From Clostridia bacterium (GTDB lineage: Bacteria > Bacillota > Clostridia > Oscillospirales > Acutalibacteraceae), in NCBI GenBank assembly GCA_017468425.1, contig JAFUIO010000022.1, forward strand, positions 1 through 64,000: a DNA stretch of 64,000 nt, read 5' to 3'. The notes under the pieces were generated by a model, which saw nothing but the letters and a program-made list of their open reading frames with translations, had not been told where the DNA came from and did no database searches. Positions within the stretch are counted from its first letter, which is position 1. Each line of letters begins with the position of its first letter. Shown here piece by piece: positions 61,705 to 64,000 of the stretch. A program made the translations under genes and the position numbers.

Positions 61705-62759
61705 TGAAAAATTATACATTCGCTGTTTTAAAAGCAGATAAAGAAAACCTCTCCGGAAGCTTCAAAAAAGCAATCGCTTTCCTTGAAAAAAATGAGAATA
61801 ACAAACTCAACGCTTTCTATGCGGGAGAGTATAAAATTATAAAGAAAAATGAACCTGAGCTTTTCGAAAAAGTCAAAGCTTTCGTTGAAGCAGAAAAGCT
61901 TCAGCCCCTTGGTGCATGGTGGTGTGAAAGCACAGATGAAAAAATTTCTCTTGAAAATATAGCAAGAAACACTCTCTATTCACAGAAATTTTTCAAGAAG
62001 AATTTCGGCAAGATTTTCCGTACAGGCTACGGCAAAAAAATCAACAATCCCCTTGCTGTTGAAATTCTTTTCCGTTCAAAAACAAACTGTTATATTGAAG
62101 AAGACGTTTGTGCAAAAGCTGATTTTTACTGGCTTGATACAAAGAACATCAACCGTATTCTCGGTATTTCAACAAATAATCTCAACATAAAAGCAGTTGA
62201 CGAAATCACATCGGATGATGAAACAATTCTCTTTGATGACTATGTTAACCAGTTCTATAACAACCTTGACGATGTAGATGCAGTTGCAGACATTGATTAT
62301 TCAGACCCTGCAGCAGAAACAGAAATTGAAAAGCTTCTTCTTTCTCTTGAAACTGCAGACGTTGTAAATGTTATTAAAAACGGTGCTGAAAGCAAAATAA
62401 AAGAAATCAACTGTGCTTGGAAAAATCTTCTTTGTACCTGCCCCTGCGCAAATAAAGACAAAGCAGAAGAAATTGCAAAAGAACTTGAAAATGTTGAAAT
62501 TTGCGCAAACGAAATTTTCGAAACAACAAGTGAAACTGTTGAACTTGTAGCATTAAAAAAATGCTGCAAAAACAGCGATAAAGTTGTTATCAGAATCCGT
62601 CAGACTGCTGATGTAAGTGAGAAGATTATTGTTAAATCAAAGCTTCTTGATGCTTGCTTCTGGGTTGATATTGAGCCTTATGAAACACGTTCATTCCTCA
62701 TTGACAGTGAAGGCATTGCAGTAGAATCAAATATCATTGAAAATATTGATATCGCTTAA
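61704..62759 (+). CDS. Degenerate GH38-like protein lacking catalytic residues
   Basis: This encodes 351 aa. Residues about 45-120 line up with the GH38 enzyme of this window: ELFEKVKAFVEAEKLQPLGAWWCESTDEKIS versus the EIYERIKVKIKEGKWIIEGNSWVEADTNVAS stretch (in parts), then NTLYSQKFFKKNFG versus QLLYGREFFLNEFG. The following YWLPD nucleophile motif is replaced by FRTGYG and the HIDIAW zinc motif is missing altogether. The C-terminus (KVVIRIRQTADVSEKIIV, IEPYETRSFLID) resembles a GH38 terminal beta domain. The middle is acidic and Cys-rich. It is probably a pseudoenzyme partner of the overlapping six-hairpin protein. Confidence 0.55.
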   Translation: MKNYTFAVLKADKENLSGSFKKAIAFLEKNENNKLNAFYAGEYKIIKKNEPELFEKVKAFVEAEKLQPLGAWWCESTDEKISLENIARNTLYSQKFFKKNFGKIFRTGYGKKINNPLAVEILFRSKTNCYIEEDVCAKADFYWLDTKNINRILGISTNNLNIKAVDEITSDDETILFDDYVNQFYNNLDDVDAVADIDYSDPAAETEIEKLLLSLETADVVNVIKNGAESKIKEINCAWKNLLCTCPCANKDKAEEIAKELENVEICANEIFETTSETVELVALKKCCKNSDKVVIRIRQTADVSEKIIVKSKLLDACFWVDIEPYETRSFLIDSEGIAVESNIIENIDIA

Positions 62760-62778
62760 AAAATAAAAACATAAAATT

Positions 62779-62810
62779 AACGGCTGTCCCGCATCAGCGG
62801 AACAGCCGTT
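62779..62810. terminator. Bidirectional terminator
   Basis: AACGGCTGTCCCGC (62779-62792) and GCGGAACAGCCGTT (62797-62810) pair with one mismatch between convergent genes; A- and T-rich flanks lie on both sides. Confidence 0.8.
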
Positions 62811-62827
62811 TAAGTTTAGTTTTTTAA

Positions 62828-64000
62828 TTATGACTGAAATTCGTGATCTTCTGAGATATCAAGTTCTCTGATGGCATTTTTAATATTAAGCTCATCCACC
62901 ACGTCTTTATCAAGGTCTTTCAATGCATCATTTACTGCATCAAGATAATCCTCAACATAATCCAGGTCTGATTTGAAAGCAGGATATTTTTTATAAGCAG
63001 CTTCATACTTAATAAGAATTAATTTTGAATTTTCAAGGCTTGATTTTGCACCTGTAAGAACGATTACTGCACTCTTAACCTGTGTCTCTCTTACATCTTC
63101 TTTATCTCTTGCTTCTTCAAGGAGAATTTTTGCATTTTCAACGCCTTCTACGCCTGCGAGAGCATTGTTAACTGCATCCTTATAATCTGTGTCGTACTGA
63201 AGTTCGGGACATTTAACAGCAACCTCTGTGTAAATCTCGCTATATTTTTTGTGTACGACTTTAAGAGTTCCTTCACCGGGAACAAGTCTTACAAGGTTAA
63301 TAACAATTTCATCTTCGTCTGATTCTTTTTCATCAACAACATATGTAAATACTGATTTTGCAAGGAACTCCTTGTAAGCTTTTTCATCTTTTACAAGTTC
63401 TTCTGTAATTTCAGTTTTGTCGATGAAAATTTTCACTCCGTCACCTTTTTCAAAGTCTTTAAGCTTGATTGTAACGGGAATTGTTTCATAATAATCTTTG
63501 AAGCTGATTTCTGTAGGTTCAATTTCAATCTTGGGAGTAATTACAAGATTAATAACTTTAGTATAGGGTGCAGATGTACTTGACTTTGTTTTGCCGTTTA
63601 CAGTTTTATATGATTTGACTGTATACTGGTATGTCTTTCCTGTTTCTGCTGTTGTGTCTACAAATGAAAGTTTATTTACGCTTGTGGGCTGTGCAATTTT
63701 ATCCCATTTTTTTGCGCCTACTTCTCTTCTGTAGATTGAGTAACCGAGAACACCGGGAACTTTATCGTATGAAATGTGAATGCCGTCTTCCATAACAACA
63801 ACTTTAAAGTTCTGAGGAGCTGAAACGTCACTGATTATTTTTTTATGAACCTTTGATGCGCTGCTGTAGTAAGAAACACCTGAAATTGTTTTGTAAGCTT
63901 TGAAGCAGTAATAATATGTGCTGCCGATATTTACTTTTGTATCAATATACTGGCCTGCTTTATTGCTTTTGATTGTTGCAATAGCCTTGTAACTGCCTGT
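62828..64000 (-). CDS. Fibronectin type III repeat surface protein, N-terminus outside window
   Basis: At least 390 aa; the frame stays open to the window end, so the start lies beyond 64000 and the internal ATG at 63793 is not the start. Two fibronectin-III modules are visible, with GSTYYYCFKAYKTISGVSYYS and the complete unit VSAPQNFKVV...GYSIYRREVGAKKWDKI...GKTYQYTVKSYK in parts. A Lys/Glu-rich beta region and a C-terminal all-helical region (VNNALAGVEGVENAKILLEE, YLDAVNDALKDLD), of the FIVAR/bacterial helical-bundle kind, follow. It is probably a large secreted or wall-associated protein. Confidence 0.8.
   Translation of the reverse strand, partial: TGSYKAIATIKSNKAGQYIDTKVNIGSTYYYCFKAYKTISGVSYYSSASKVHKKIISDVSAPQNFKVVVMEDGIHISYDKVPGVLGYSIYRREVGAKKWDKIAQPTSVNKLSFVDTTAETGKTYQYTVKSYKTVNGKTKSSTSAPYTKVINLVITPKIEIEPTEISFKDYYETIPVTIKLKDFEKGDGVKIFIDKTEITEELVKDEKAYKEFLAKSVFTYVVDEKESDEDEIVINLVRLVPGEGTLKVVHKKYSEIYTEVAVKCPELQYDTDYKDAVNNALAGVEGVENAKILLEEARDKEDVRETQVKSAVIVLTGAKSSLENSKLILIKYEAAYKKYPAFKSDLDYVEDYLDAVNDALKDLDKDVVDELNIKNAIRELDISEDHEFQS

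Noticed and set aside
63793..63793. ATG at 63793 as the start of the fibronectin-III protein
   Set aside because: The reading frame continues without a stop to 64000 and encodes another fibronectin-III segment, so the ATG is internal.

Overview
The window (about 64 kb, A+T-rich, tightly packed operons, frequent TTG/GTG starts behind strong GGAGG-type ribosome binding sites) looks like the chromosome of an anaerobic Clostridia-class Firmicute, most likely a gut member of the Oscillospirales/Ruminococcaceae type. Supporting this are spoIIR (an endospore-lineage gene), ECF-type vitamin transport, the MEP pathway gene ispE, an NADP-type glutamate dehydrogenase, a CCA-encoding tRNA-Ala, DUF4430/DUF4358/MBOAT-DHHW surface systems and abundant secreted carbohydrate-active proteins. 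No genus can be assigned from the sequence alone.

Layout. 1-7.0 kb: a cobalamin (B12) acquisition locus. Two cobalamin-riboswitch cores precede, in turn, a small HNH-repeat-like protein and an operon of secreted DUF4430 protein, secreted beta-propeller, EcfT, fused EcfA-EcfA', S component and a DUF4430 lipoprotein. DUF4430 resembles the C-terminal domain of transcobalamin/intrinsic factor. 7.2-12.4 kb (minus strand): an iron/heme operon of a NEAT-domain surface protein, a CydDC-like heterodimeric ABC transporter, a YgbA-family cysteine protein and a DUF454 protein, behind four GTTAG-N6-CTAAC operators spaced exactly 35 bp apart. The same operator occurs before feoA and feoB (34.7-37.5 kb), so these loci probably form one DtxR-type iron regulon. 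12.6-20.4 kb (minus): housekeeping genes (rRNA methyltransferase, spoIIR, ispE, PHP phosphatase, gdhA, EF-G-like). 20.6-29.0 kb (plus): cytoplasmic GH38 alpha-mannosidase, secreted hydrolase, second rRNA methyltransferase, secreted DUF5060/DUF4038 glycosidase. 29.2-34.6 kb: SGNH lipoprotein, DUF4358 lipoprotein, MBOAT, DHHW protein and GtrB/GtrA, a surface-glycan modification set.

37.5-39.8 kb (minus): ECF sigma factor, anti-sigma-like membrane protein and lipoprotein. Divergent from it, 39.9-45.7 kb is a compact phage-derived cassette: a fused sigma-region-4/XRE-like regulator, BppU-like tail fibre, BspA/DUF6273 protein, XkdX, XhlA/holin-like proteins and an M15 endolysin. It lies behind a promoter with a perfect-palindrome LexA (SOS) box, without head, tail-tube or tape-measure genes, and is the best candidate for an unusual system here. 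A MITE-like element follows. 46-50 kb holds a secreted beta-helix protein, a DUF2804 protein and a GH13 amylase. 50.3-53.6 kb holds small membrane proteins and XRE regulators, a duplicated promoter region, an array of tetraloop mini-hairpins and tRNA-Ala(GGC). 53.6-62.8 kb holds two related six-hairpin glycosidase-like proteins, an esterase, ManA, an ABC-F protein and a degenerate GH38-like protein. The window ends inside a fibronectin-type-III surface protein.
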